64,000 bases of DNA from Aquilaria yunnanensis (lineage: Eukaryota; Streptophyta; Magnoliopsida; Malvales; Thymelaeaceae). Numbering within the stretch: position 1 is the first letter of the stretch; the number at the start of each line of letters is the position of its first letter. Location: NCBI GenBank assembly GCA_039654915.1, contig CM077597.1:74960001-75024000 (forward strand), given 5' to 3'. The position numbers and the translations under genes are program-made. Below are positions 1 to 11,345 of this stretch, piece by piece. Under the pieces are notes generated by a model. The model did not search any database. It was given only the letters and a program-made list of their open reading frames with translations, and was not told the origin of the DNA.

Positions 1-689
1 TTATAGATTTTTGGGGTGGGTGAAATGGAAAAAATAAAATGGTAAAATGTAGATAAATACAAATTAACAATAGCAGGCCGCAACTTCTTTTAATTTTTCG
101 GCTATTGTAGACATTAGATCAGCTCTTCCTTAAAGCATGGAAGTTGTAGATCTCCTCTTTAGCTTCGAATTGATAGCATGCTCATTCAAATCGGACATCC
201 GTAGCTCAAGTTATAAGTTTTCTACCGAAACTGCTCTTCAGCACACGAAATAACGAAGGGTCTCATCTATAATCAAATTTCGGCAATGATAACGATCAAA
301 CTAGCTTGCGGAATGAAGCAAAGTTAAAGATCTATGTGTTGGCTTTCAGATGAATTTGGAATTATTCAGCTCCGATGCCTGCAGCTCCATTTATGATTTT
401 TTCTCGTGAAGGGCCGCCAAGTGATGAGTTTTACCTACATAAAAAAATAATTATTTAGTATATATATTTTAATATTAATGAACAGTAAATCACGTATGTA
501 CAATGAATACGTGTATGAACAATAAGTCGGTGAATAATGATAGGTGAATAGTAAAAATGCGTATGAATAGTAAAAATGCGTGAATAGTAACTCGATGGAA
601 AAATGTTCAGAATATAGAAATTAATCATACTTAAAGTGTATAATGATTATTTAAACCGTTAATAACAATACACTTATGAGTATTCATCA
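1..689 (-). repeat. Partial 3' LTR of Athila-like element E1
   Basis: This stretch aligns base for base in register with 7591-8279, with scattered substitutions and no net length change, so it is one LTR of a pair. It ends ...TATTCATCA at 689; read on the minus strand the LTR starts TGATGAATACTCATA. The element runs minus, so this is the 3' LTR, and its remaining part (about 830 bp by comparison with the other LTR) lies left of the window. The divergence visible by eye (several percent) suggests an old insertion. Confidence 0.85.
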
Positions 690-701
690 CACCCCCCAAC
701 T
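690..701 (-). other. Polypurine tract of E1
   Basis: On the minus strand this reads AGTTGGGGGGTG directly before the LTR start TGATGAATA. A purine run touching the 3' LTR is the expected plus-strand primer of an LTR retrotransposon and fixes the element orientation as minus. Confidence 0.8.
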
Positions 702-3067
702 AGGTTCTTGCTAGTCCCTAGCAAGTGTAACCTAAGAAAATAAACAAAATACATAATCTAACAACTCATGACAAATCATGCTGTGAATATATAAAAATTG
801 TAAACTTGACTTGCAAGTAATTAATAAAAGGAGAAAAAGTTAAGTCCTTGTTACTAGAGGTAGAATATCACTCTCTAAGTATTTGTACTTATTTTAATGT
901 GGGTTTGTGAACAGCTTATTTTGTGTTTCTCAATTCGAAGCTTGCAAGGGGATCTAACTTTACCCTCACTAGATTCCCAAAAGGGACTGCATGTAAATTT
1001 TTTAAGTCCAATGGTCTTTATACAAGGTTGTAATGAGGCTAGGTTTAGTGAAAACGGGAATCGAATGGACGTTTTTAATGGTGGAGTTTAAGAGAACTAG
1101 TAATACAATGAACAATAATTATGGGCACCTAAAACACTAAATACCCAAATCAACCCTAGTCTCCAAGTCCTCTCCAAAACACAATTCCTTATCAACACAT
1201 GAGTCTAGAAAACAAATATGATTGAGTTTTAAACTTATTGAATTTAACACTTTTTTTTCTTTCTTTTTTTTTCTTTACCTCTCTCCGTTTCAAAATAACT
1301 TGCCTCATTTGACTTGCATAAATATTAAGGCTGAAGTTATTATTATTTTTTTTCTTTTTTCAAAATTGTCCCCCATGTTTATCTATCCGAAAAAGATAAA
1401 AGAATATGTCTTTCATTTTTACTTTAGTATGGATTCACATGGGTATGAGCATATATAATTTTATTTGAAAGGGAAATAGAGCAATTTTTTTTTTATACTG
1501 CCACAAAAGAAATAGAGGCCAAGTATTATGAAACGAAAGAGTTTTTTATTTTTTTTTTAATTTATTTTTTTAACTTTATTTTGCGAGGGCTTTTTCTTAT
1601 GATCTCACTTTTTGCCTTTATCTATTATAAATAAAAAATCAACATTTATTTAAAACTCAACCATCCAATAATACACACTCAATTTTTATTATTCAAGCTC
1701 AATTCACCCCAATTTTTTCACTATGACAAATTAAGCACAAGGTAACCTAACATATTCTGAAGTACACCCCATACTTATTCTTTATTTTACAAAAAACAAC
1801 ACATTCATTTTAATTCTCTAAGCCCATAATCATATAAGTATCAATAGTTCCAAGGACAATAAAGGATCAAAATGAAGTGGAAGTGTTTAAACATATAGGG
1901 TTCAAACAAAGAATAAGGTTATAAGGCTCAAAGGGGCTCATTAAGGGATAATGTACAATGTTAGCCTTTTGGTAAGTGGTTGGCCCTAAAATGCCATTTT
2001 CATCCTTAAATTTACATACAAGAAGTGAGGTTGCATGGGTCCTTAAGACCACTCATCCAATCAAAGTCTAGCTCAAAACACAAAGTAAGCACTCTCAAGA
2101 AAGAAATTCACACATCCTAATAAACACTAAGGGCTCAAAAGTGCTCATCGGTTATTTATTTTCCTCAAGTAACAAGCATCATACTTTAACTACTTTAAAA
2201 AATTAACAACCATTTCGAATTTACAAGGTATACATCCAATGATGATATTTCCATGAGTTGGGTTCCTAAATGCAAACAAACAACCTAAATTCATGCTAAA
2301 TGTTCCTACATGCAACTATTTATGCTTGCAATAAAACAATGTTATGCATGTCACATAAAATAGGATGCGTCTCAAGAGTGAAAAATTACTCTTTGCTCAG
2401 CCATCATAAACTAAGTGCTTTGTCTAATGGTTTTAATATCAACATGAGAGAAACTAAAAAAAAAATATCAATTTTCCCTCCCCCCAACCGGATTAAGACA
2501 TTGTCCCCAATGTCAAAACATAGAAAAGAAGAGTGAAAAAGAAATTACCTGAAATGGTAGTTATTGAAAATGAAAAACCTGAAATTACTTAAACCAAAAT
2601 AAAGAAAATGCTGATAATAAAACTAAAAGACAAGATAAACAGATTCACAAGTCCGATTGCTCTCTTCCACAGTACTTTATCACTTATTAAGGATTGACAA
2701 CCTGTAAAGAAAAAAATAAAAATAAAATGACATTAATGTAAAGAAGTTGTGATTGTGGCTCACATCTTCCACTGGTTTTACGTTCAGTAACGGCTTCAAC
2801 GCCTTCTATGAGTCGGGGATTTTCTTCCCATCCAGTTTTCTTACAAACTGGAAACAAGGGTCATTTAAAGTTAGATTCCCATGACTGTAACGCTCTCGTT
2901 CTTTATAAAAAATACTCTATAAACCAAGAAGTTCATTTTGCACTAATCCACAAGAATGCGTCTCAAGAGCCAATTGGATATTATCCAAAGAATATTTACT
3001 CATGCCATTCTTGATGAATTGTATTTTATCTTCTCGATTATCAGACATCATTCCTAAAGAACGACAT
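702..3067 (-). other. 3' internal non-coding region of E1 with a second PPT-like motif
   Basis: AT-rich stretch of about 2.4 kb between the last coding remnant and the 3' LTR. I find no credible coding sequence. At about 2475-2512 the minus strand reads ATTGGGGACAATGTC, then a short spacer, then GGTTGGGGGGAGGG. As I recall, Athila-group elements commonly carry a 'gggacaatgt...ttgggggagg' motif in this zone. It resembles the terminal PPT and could be an internal plus-strand primer. Confidence 0.5.
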
Positions 3068-3355
3068 CTAGTACCACAAGTTCATCGACCACATTTGTGA
3101 CAGACTCGTAACCTTTTCGCTTTTCACTTTTTTGGCATAAGAGTTTTTGCCTAAGCCAGGCAAATGAGACACAAATATATCTGGGGTTTCACCAACCAAA
3201 CGAACCTTAGCTTCAATTAACCAACGCACATCTTTAGGAATGCCTTTGTGCATCAAAACTCTTAATCGTTCACATCTAGCTTGGTAAATCCTTTTAAGAA
3301 CATTCATTGGGAGAGAAGGAAAGGACTTTCGCAAAATAGAAAGAGTAGAATCCAT
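3068..3355 (-). CDS. Unidentified 95-codon ORF in E1
   Basis: An open frame starts MDSTLSILRKSF and is preceded by a CT-rich leader, like a plant 5' UTR. It lies in a different frame from the gag-pol remnants upstream. The product is basic, with no membrane segment, and holds a leucine/arginine-rich stretch (about residues 10-50). I do not recognise the family. Its place between the integrase remnant and the PPT is where Athila elements may carry an extra (env-position) ORF, but nothing envelope-like is visible. It may be the surviving start of a longer gene or chance. Confidence 0.3.
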   Translation of the reverse strand: MDSTLSILRKSFPSLPMNVLKRIYQARCERLRVLMHKGIPKDVRWLIEAKVRLVGETPDIFVSHLPGLGKNSYAKKVKSEKVTSLSQMWSMNLWY

Positions 3356-4107
3356 TTTTTTAGAAGAAATTGAAAGAAGGGAAAAGGAAAGAAATCAGTT
3401 ATTATGGAAAACTGAAATAACCGACTTGAGAGCCACGGAGTACCGTATCCACCACTTAACCGGGGAGAAATTAATCCTACTTTTTGACAATTTTCAAAGG
3501 CTCTGCAGAATGCATGTGCGTCTTTAAAAAAAGAAGGCCAATGAAATCCAGACTGCAAAATCTTTACAGCTATTTTCTTTGACAAAAAATGCCATCTGCA
3601 TGTTTCAAAATGAGATAATTTAATGACACTTTTTACCTTATCCTCATGTATGCATCTCGTAAATATCTGGTCAAGATAGGATTTGAAAAGATAATAGTTA
3701 TCCCAATAAAAATTTATCACCTAATGTAGAAATTTCTTCTTATCTTGTATACTTCATTGAGCTGGCATCCGTCCTGTCACCAAAAAATTGATAACATTAG
3801 CAAACCAATGTACTGTAGTGACAGAAAATAGAAATTTGTTAGGAAAACAATAATTTATGGGTGCAGCCTCAATTGTTGAATTTGTTGTCAATCTTGACAA
3901 ATAGTCAGCGATAACATTTTTGGAGCCATTCTTATCCTTGATCACAATGTTGAATTCTTGGAGCAATATGATCCAGTGTATCAGCCTTGATTTAGCATCT
4001 TTCTCTGATATTAGGTACTTCAATTGTTTGGGTAAGAGCTTCAACTTTATTGTGTGAATTTTATTTTGCTCCTTAACTTTCGGTTTCCAACATGTGTTTC
4101 CCTTCAC
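3304..4107 (-). pseudogene. RNase H end and integrase zinc-finger remnant of E1 pol
   Basis: Read minus, the first part matches the end of a gypsy RNase H and the connection to integrase: KYLISEKDAKSRLIHW, then GSKNVIADYLSRL (4045-3895). The second part is an integrase N-terminal zinc-binding region (FYWDNYYLFKSYLDQI, ILQSGFHWPSFFKDA, FENCQKVG; 3715-3480). One cysteine of the expected final C-x2-C pair reads Phe. The integrase catalytic core is absent: about 3470 the homology stops. There is one in-frame stop between the two parts. All E1 pol pieces from 4902 to 3304 share one frame, although reverse transcriptase and most of RNase H are missing just upstream. Confidence 0.75.
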
Positions 4108-4125
4108 CTATGAAGAATTAAGCAA

Positions 4126-4902
4126 TTAACATATGTTAGATGTATCCTGATCCATTTTTATAATAGATTTAAATGAATTAACCATATAATTTTTTTGAGG
4201 ATCAGAGATACTCCCTTCTTCGATGTGATTTTTCCCAGTAGTATCAATGAGGCAAAGTTCCTCACTTTCATCTTCTTTTTCAGGTGGCTGCTTAAGCAAG
4301 TTGAAAATATTTAACTCCAATGTCATATTTCCAAATGTCAACTTCATCAATCCATTCCTGCAATTAATCAAAGAGTTAGATGTTGCTAAAAATGGACATC
4401 CCAAAATAACAGATATTAAATTCTTGATTTCCACTGGTGGTGTGTACAAAATAATAAAATCTACAGGATATATAAATTTATCAACTTGGACTAACACATC
4501 TTCAATGATTCCTCTAGGCACTTTCACTGATCTGTCAGCAAGCAAAAGAGTTACTTCAATTGGTTTTAACTCACCCAAATTTAGTTTTTAGTAAACTGAA
4601 TATGGAAGTAAGTTTACACTAGCCCCCATATCAAGTAATGCTTGCTTAATTTTATGTTCTCCAATGAAACATGAAATTGTTGGACAACCAAGATCTTTGT
4701 ATTTCAAAGCAGTGTTATTTTGAATAATAGAACTTACCTGCTCGGCCAAGAAGGCTTTCTTTTTCACATTTAGTTTTCTTTTAACAGTGCACAAATCCTT
4801 AAAAAATTTGGCATAAGAAGGTACCTGTTTAATCGCATCCAACAAGGGAATATTGATCTTTACCTGATTGAAGATATCAAGAATTTTAGGATTCTTATTC
4901 AC
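4126..4902 (-). pseudogene. Athila-type aspartic protease remnant of E1
   Basis: The minus frame shows a lead-in (NIPLLDAIKQVPSYAKFFKD) typical of the gag-protease linker of Athila/Tat elements, then the active-site segment ALLDMGASVNLLPYSVY (about 4655-4605). The lineage usually has D-L-G-A; here it is D-M-G-A. An in-frame stop follows at about 4590, after which the frame stays open with the protease flap and C-terminal part (VILGCPFLATSNSLINC). The frame then runs into the RNase H remnant, so the whole reverse transcriptase has been deleted at about 4110-4126. Non-functional. Confidence 0.75.
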
Positions 4903-5131
4903 CTTCTTAGGAATAGTTAACGCCTGAGGAAATTGAGGTGTTGGTTGAGATTTAATTTTTTTTTCACTTAGTATAGTTTCAACCCCTTCTTGACTTTTAG
5001 AAGTTGACTCATCGTCTCCTTCATAAGGATCAGGAATGGATTTTTCAACAACCTTACCGCTATGAAGTGTAATGATTGATGGTTTGACTTTTAGGATTCA
5101 CTTGTGGTTGAGAAGAAAATTTTCCTTTCTC

Positions 5132-6448
5132 CTAAATGTTGAGTGCAGATGCAAATTTTGCAAGAGTATCTTTCAAATCAATCATGGTTTGACTTGTTTG
5201 AGCATTGATGGACTCTTGCTTTTCAGTGAATGAATGCAATGTATCTTCAAGATTTTTCCTAAGAGGATGAACATATAGTGCATACCCTTGAGATTGTTGA
5301 AAATTTTGTTGGGTGTGCAAAGGTGGTTGTGACAGTTGAGCACGATTATCATTTCTCCAACTGAAATTTGGATGATTCTTCTAACCAAGATTGTAAGTTT
5401 GCGAGTATGGATTTTGGGTTGGTCTCTCGAAGTTGTTCAATGCATTAACTTGTTCATGGAGACATTCTTTGAAAGAGGGAAAAGTTGGGCAATTTCTAGT
5501 GGAATGGTCATTGATCTCACAAATGTGACAAATAATTTCTTCAACAGATTTTAATTAACCAATTTTTTTCATTTCTAAAGCTTCAACCTTTCTGGCTAGA
5601 GATGCGAATTTTTCTTGAAGGTCATTATCTTCCTTAAGATGATATATGCCTCCACTAGATGCAAGGGTTTGAGTCTTACTTAGAGCCTTATAGGTACCAA
5701 CAGTGTCCCAATTCTGTGCATTCTCTACTAACATGTCTAGGTACTCCATTGCCTCGTCAGGATCTTTATCCTCAAATGTTCCATTGCACATCATTTCTAC
5801 CATTTGTCTTTCCTTAGGTATCAAACCTTCATAAAAATGTGAAACTAATATCCAAGTTTCAAAACCATGGCGTGGGCATGTGTTAAGTAAATCCTTGTAT
5901 CTATCCCAACACTAGTAAAAAGTTTCTCCTGGTTTTTATGTGAAAGCGGTGATTTGCCTTTTAAAAGAATTTGTTCTATGGGCAGGAAAATTTTTTTTCA
6001 AAAATTGTTGTTGCAGTTTATCCCATGAATTAACGGAGCCTGACCTAAGATTCTGTAGTCAAGTTTTAGCTTTATCTTTTAAAGAAAAAGGAAAAAGCTT
6101 AAGCCTGATGGTGTTCATGCTACAGTTTAGGTTGTTATATGTATGACAGACTTCCTTAAATTCTCTTATATGCAAATAAGGATTTTCGGAATCAAAGCCA
6201 TGAAAAGTTGGTAAAAGTTTAATAATATCTAGCTTAAAGTTGAAGTGACATGCATCAGCAGGAAATATTAGACATGATTGAGTGCTATTTCTTATGGGGT
6301 TCATGTATTCTCTAAGTGTCCTAGGCCGATATTGGTCATTATGAAGAGAATGATTATCTTCTTGTTCATTAATGTGTTCAGCCATGTTTGAAGAAGATGA
6401 AGATTCTCTTACCAGTCTACCACTTGATGTACGTGACCAAGCTTTCAT
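5132..6448 (-). pseudogene. gag remnant of E1
   Basis: The minus frame from 6448 contains the hallmark plant gypsy gag start RTLREYMNPIRNSTQSC, then LLPTFHGFDSENPYLHIREF and LKLFPFSLKDKAKT, the capsid-like retrotransposon gag domain. Three premature stops lie at about 6056, 5937 and 5914. The same frame continues (IPKERQMVEMMCNGTF, DPDEAMEYLDMLVENAQNW) to a stop at 5555. Beyond it is an intact CCHC zinc knuckle, CHICEINDHSTRNC, at about 5525-5480. A further fragment at 5132-5320 (LEDTLHSFTEKQESI) is the poorly conserved gag-protease linker. It would have formed the nucleocapsid; now dead. Confidence 0.8.
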
Positions 6449-6738
6449 ACATTAATAAAATAACAACAAGAAAAACAAATATCAATAACAAGTTAGGTAG
6501 GAGGCATAGCCTTCCATACAATAATAAGAAAAATAAAAAAGAAGCAATATGAACAAAAAATAAAAGGTAGAGGCTCAGCCTTCCATTCAACAATAAAGAA
6601 AAATAAAGAAAAATAAGATTAACACAAAATAAGAGGTAGGAGGCTCAGCCTGCCATATAACGAACAAAATAAAAATAAAATAAAATAAAATAAAAAGAAC
6701 AAAAAGAAAAAAAATTAAACTTGTACTCTAATTTTACT
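6449..6738 (-). other. E1 5' leader with three tandem units
   Basis: A-rich untranslated leader between PBS and gag. Three copies of a roughly 70-bp unit begin with GTAGGAGGC or GTAGAGGC at 6497, 6567 and 6636 (spacings 70 and 69), each followed by AGCCTTCCAT-like sequence and an A/T tract. No gene is visible. Confidence 0.6.
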
Positions 6739-6756
6739 TCCTTGGCAACGGCGCCA
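6739..6756 (-). other. Primer binding site of E1 (tRNA-Asp type)
   Basis: On the minus strand this reads TGGCGCCGTTGCCAAGGA. The Athila-group site complementary to the tRNA-Asp 3' end is, from memory, TGGCGCCGTTGCCGGGGA, so two of 18 positions differ. It lies six bases inside the 5' LTR, as expected. Confidence 0.85.
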
Positions 6757-6762
6757 AAAACT

Positions 6763-8279
6763 TGCTGCACTCTAGCAATTGTAACCCAAGTGTAGGTTGT
6801 CGCAAGTTATAAAATCTCGGGAGTCCAAGTGTCGAACCACAAGGAAGTGAATTAAAAAATACAAGTTATAGATTTGTTACAAAGGAAAAATGTTGGTAAA
6901 GAAAGTTTTGGTGAAAGGTGTGAACAAGTGTTAATTAAAAACTCAAATTCAAATAAAATAGCTAAGATTAGGGGATCCACTTTTAGTATATCGGTTATGA
7001 TTAATTTTAGCCTATCTTACCACTCAATTGAGATCCACACATAAAGGAGTTCCCAATCGGGGAATTTAATTAGTATTAACGTTCATTGATCTTAAAACAC
7101 TAACACTTGCTAATGGGTTCAAGTATCCATCATGCCAACATTTGTCGACAATAACTCAAGATTCCAATATAACCGACAGAGCCATGTTCTACAGAGGGAA
7201 TCAAGCAGCTTTTGTGCCAATGATTTGACTATGATGAATGAAGACTCCGACTTAACAAGGAACGAAGTTAAATAGATTAAGAAAGAAAATACCGTTAGCG
7301 TTGTGATTCATTCAAATCAATCATAACCTCTACACCAAAAGCTTCACCCTTTCACCTTAGCAAAAAAAAGATTAGTCAGACATAATAAAAGTAAATAACA
7401 TGTAGAAAGATGAAATAAACATATATTAAAAGATTAAGAACGAAGAAGAAGAAGAACGAGAAAATACTTGGACAGAGTTTCGATATTGAAAACAAGAACA
7501 AGAACAAAGAAGAAAACCTAAAGAAAATACAAGAACATAAAGGAGGCCTAAGAAAAATGACATCCTTCACCCTCCCCCCAAGGTGCCTATTTATAGAGTT
7601 TTGGGGTGGGTGAAATGGAAAAAATAAAATGGTAAAACGTAGGTAAATACAAATTAACAATGGCAGGCTGCAACTTCTTTTAATTTTTCGGCCATCATGA
7701 ACATTAGATCAACTCTTCCTTAAAGCATCGAAGTTGTAGATCCCCTCTTTAGCTTCAAAGCGATAGCTTGCTCATTTAAATCGGACATCCGTAGCTCAAG
7801 TTATGATTTTTCTACCGAAACTGCTCTTCAGCACATGAAATAACGAAGGGTCTCATCTATAATCAGATTTTGGCAATGAAAACGATCAAACTAGCTTGTG
7901 GAATGAAGCAAAGTTAAAGATCTATGTGTTGGCTTTCAGATGAATTTGGAATCACTCAGTTCCGACGCCTACAACTCAATTTATGATTTTTTCTCGTGAA
8001 GGGCCGCCAAGTGGTGATTTTTACCTACATAAAAAATAATTATTTAATATATATTTTTTAATATTAATGAACAGTAAACCGTGTATGTACAGTGAATACG
8101 CGTATGAACAATAAAATACGCGTTTGAACAATAAGTCAGTGAATAATGACAGGTGAATAGTAAAAATGCGTGAATAATAACCCGGTGGAAAAATGTTCAG
8201 AATATAGAAATTAATCATACTCAAAATGTATAATGATGATTTAAACCTTTAATAACAATAAACTTATGAGTATTCATCA
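6763..8279 (-). repeat. 5' LTR of Athila-like element E1
   Basis: This complete LTR is 1,517 bp. On the plus strand it starts TGCTGCACTC and ends ATTCATCA, so it has TG...CA ends on both strands. Its last 689 bp match the start of the window. It is AT-rich and carries no gene; open frames inside it are low-complexity. The left-hand TSD cannot be checked because that end is outside the window. Confidence 0.85.
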
Positions 8280-8399
8280 AAGACCCATTCTAAAATGTAA
8301 AGGAAGCCCAAGATTGGCTGGATAAAGAGGAAACCCAGTAAACTTAGCAACTAAATCACCTAATCATGGGGTCATTCATACCCAAAATCAACTTTGATG

Positions 8400-8640
8400 A
8401 TTTTCTTTCTTAATATATAAAGGGACTCCTTTCACAAAATCCCAAAAAAGGGAACACTATTAACATTCCTCCTACCAGAATTTTACACTTCTGAGAACTA
8501 ACTTCATTGACGAAGGGTTTTCCCTAGGTCAACTTCCCGGGGCTCTGACGTAATCTTTGGGTGCAGGTATCCAGTTAACCACCTCCAAGCTTAAAGACCG
8601 GTTCACCTGGCTAAATCAAGACCAGTTTGGCAAGCAACAT
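8400..8640 (+). repeat. Possible LTR (U3-R-U5) fragment
   Basis: A TATA-like AATATATAAAGGG at about 8413 is followed by a CT-rich stretch, then CCCGGGGCTCTGACG and GGGTGCAGGTATCC, which look like the R/U5 zone of plant gypsy LTRs. No partner LTR, PBS or TSD is visible. The stretch 8640-8742 holds nothing I can identify. Confidence 0.3.
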
Positions 8641-8742
8641 GAGTTGGGATAGGTAAAGGTAACTTCCATCCTAAGTTACAATTATTGATAACACGCTCCT
8701 GCAATCACAAAAATTGTGAAAAGACATTATGATTCATTAAGA

Positions 8743-10190
8743 AATTTTTTTTTTCTTTTTGAATGGCAAAACAAATTTATTGCTAATGAAATAGGAGTAC
8801 AATTTATAGTCTAGAAAATTGCTAGAACTAAGGTGAGTTCTACCCATTGATAGCTTAACAAATCAAGAACTTCCATTTAGTATAGCTAGGAGAGGATTCA
8901 GTCTCCATTATAACATACTACAATTCACATCTTTGTGCGTACTCACTACCAAAAAAATGATAAAAACTAAATTTTTTAAAGTACAATAGCAGTAGAAAAC
9001 ACTTTTCCATTGAAGACAACCTCATTTCTATTCTTCCATATAGCATAGCCCGCTATTGGTAATGTAACTTCCCACATCCTAAGTTCCTCCATGTGAAGAT
9101 GAATAATTAAGAGAAAATTTATTTTAACTTAAGTCTACCTAATCCAAAATCGTTTATTTTTATTTTTACATCTTTTTTCTTTGGAACCAATTTTATTTGA
9201 AAGAAAATATTATGTAGATGCAATAATCTATTTAAAAGTAAACATTCATGATGTTATTAAATTTTTATGAATTTTTCTTTTAATGCTTAAAGCTTGAAAA
9301 AGCCATAAAAGTTTATTAAGATTATAAGAATTGTATTTTCAATGGATTATTACACCTACATAATATTGCCTTTTAAATAAAATTAGTTTTGGATAAAAAA
9401 ATGTGAAAATAAAAATAAATCATTTTAGATTAAATTGACTTAAGTTCAAACAAATTGGCTTGGTCTTGACTCGAGCACCTTCAATAAAACTATGTCAGGT
9501 ACAGCATCCATTTGCCACCAGTTGAAAATTAGATCTCATACCTTTCGTACCTCACCACATCTAACTAGCACATGTTCAAGTTCCTTTGCATTTTCTCTGC
9601 AAATCAGACAATTGATATCTTCAGATTGAATTCCATAGATTGCAAGATTCTTTTTGGTATACTATTGTAATGTTAGTCAAACATAAACATTCACCTTATA
9701 TTGAGCTAAAGTTGTCTGACAGTCATTGCCCATAGTTTTGGACACTAACAGCTACTTGTCAACTACACTACTCATGCGTCTGACTGAAAATGGACCATCA
9801 TTGCATAATCTGCAATAACAAATGTCTTTCTCATTTGAAAATTCAAGACCATCAATGTAAACCTATAAAAGATTATTAAACTGGCCTAGCTCCCTACCCC
9901 TAAGACACTTCATTCGTGACAAAACCCACATATTCCCTAACCTCTTACCGTATACCTAATTATCTTTTAACAACTCCAGATTGAACAATCTAAAGAAGCA
10001 TCCTTAAAATAAAGATCGTCGGCCCATATATCCTTCTAGAATCTAACTCAAGTACCCTTCCCAAACTTCCACGTAGTAGTGTATTAAACACCAAGTTTGT
10101 CAATGTTAAACCCCTTTATACAACCTTTCCACCCTTTATGCAAACCACCCTCAATACCATACACACTGGTGGTAACCCTCTTCCATAATG
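8743..10190 (-). pseudogene. LINE ORF2 C-terminal remnant with poly(A) end
   Basis: The minus strand carries relics of a plant L1-type ORF2 tail: WKRVTTSVYGIEGGLHKGW (about 10190-10135), the zf-RVT-like LAIYGIQSEDINCLICREN ... ELEHVLVRCGEVRKV (9650-9530), and IWKNRNEVVFNGK (9045-9005). Several stops and frameshifts interrupt it. The T-run at about 8746-8757 is a poly(A) tail on the minus strand, marking the 3' end of a 5'-truncated insertion. A MITE has landed in the middle. The flanks show similar TAAGAA words, a weak TSD candidate. It lies next to the end of copia fragment B. Confidence 0.6.
9126..9446. mobile_element. MITE-like foldback element in the LINE
   Basis: The two ends form imperfect inverted repeats of about 105 bp: the left end begins AACTTAAGTCTACC and the right end, reverse-complemented, begins AACTTAAGTCAATT. 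The arms share long A/T blocks and the word ATATTATGTAG. The element is 321 bp, very AT-rich and non-coding, and it interrupts the LINE zf-RVT region. A clear TSD is not visible; TTA/TAA-type flanks are possible. The class (Mutator-, Stowaway- or hAT-like) cannot be decided. Confidence 0.65.
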
Positions 10191-11345
10191 ACAAAGAATT
10201 TGTAAGAATATCAATAACTTGATCTTGAGTTAACATGGAATGAACAATAAGAACTGCTCCCGCAACCTTCTCTAAGACAAAGTGGAAGTCAACTTTGATA
10301 TGTTTTGTCTAGAAATAAAAATAGGATTTGCTGTGACATGAGTGGCACTAATGTTTTCACGCCACAAATAGATGGCTTATCAAGGTAAAGACCTAATTCC
10401 AAAAGCAAAGTTTGTATCCAGATGTGTTCAACAATAGTATTGGCGAAGGACTAGTATTCTGCTTTGGTTCTTCATTGGAAGATAAAATGTTGTTTGCCAT
10501 AACTCCAAGAATTTATATTATTGCCCAAGAAGATGGTAATTCACTAGTTGATCTACGATCATCAAGAAATCTAGCCTAGTCTGCATTTAAAAAAGCACTA
10601 AGAATTTGATAGGATGATTGTCGAATGTGAAGGCCAAGAGATAACATGATTTTTAGGTGTTGAAGTACTCTATTAATAACAGTCTAGTGCACCGCCATGG
10701 AAGTGTGCATGTATTGAAAAATCTTGTTAACTAAAAAAGAAATATCTAGTAGAATGAGAGTAACATATTGCAATGCACTAATAGTGCTTCTGTATAGTAT
10801 GAGGTCTGCCATGAGTGTGCCTGCTTCTTTGGCAAGCTTCTCCATGGTGGACATTTGCGAATAGATAGGTTTAGCAGTAGTCATGTTGGCTCCTCCAATA
10901 AGCTCTTAAATATATTTCTGTTGAGAGAAAATAAAACCACAAGAAGTAGTTACAGCTTCAATGCTACGAAAGAAGCTAAGGCATCCAAAATCTTTAATCA
11001 AGAAGTCATTCTGAAGTACCACAAGAAGTTAATCAATAGCATGCTGTAGAAAGACTTGCAACCAAAATATCATCAACATGGATAAATATATATATATAAT
11101 CACACCAAATTTGTTAAAGATAAAAGAAGAAGTGTTGGCTCTATAAGCCACAAACCCAAGTACAAGTAAGTATGAGCTAAATCGAGAGAACCAGGCCGAG
11201 GAGCTTGTCTAAGGACATAAAGAGCCCTATGTAGCTTGCACACATGATTAGGATCGTGAGGATGTTCATAACCAGGTGGTTATGTCATATATATATCTTC
11301 ACGAAGGAAACCAAGTAAAAAACCATTCAAGGGAGCTGTAGCTTC
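10190..11345 (-). pseudogene. Copia reverse transcriptase-RNase H fragment (CopB)
   Basis: The minus strand holds, in order, degenerate copia RT and RNase H blocks: GFLLGFLREDIYMT (11340-11300), VCKLHRALYVLRQAPR (about 11250-11200), IFIHVDDILVASLS (catalytic V-D-D, about 11090-11050), LYRSTISALQYVTL (10800-10755), LHIRQSSYQILSAFLNAD and DDRRSTSELP (10640-10530), TKHIKVDFHFVLEKVA (about 10310-10260) and the tail QDQVIDILT. Many stops and frameshifts make it a relic. No gag, integrase or LTR of this copy is in the window. It abuts the LINE on one side and another copia fragment on the other. Confidence 0.75.

Noticed and set aside
7376..7660. 94-codon minus-strand frame in the E1 LTR
   Set aside because: Low-complexity Phe/Ile/Leu/Ser composition from purine-rich LTR sequence.
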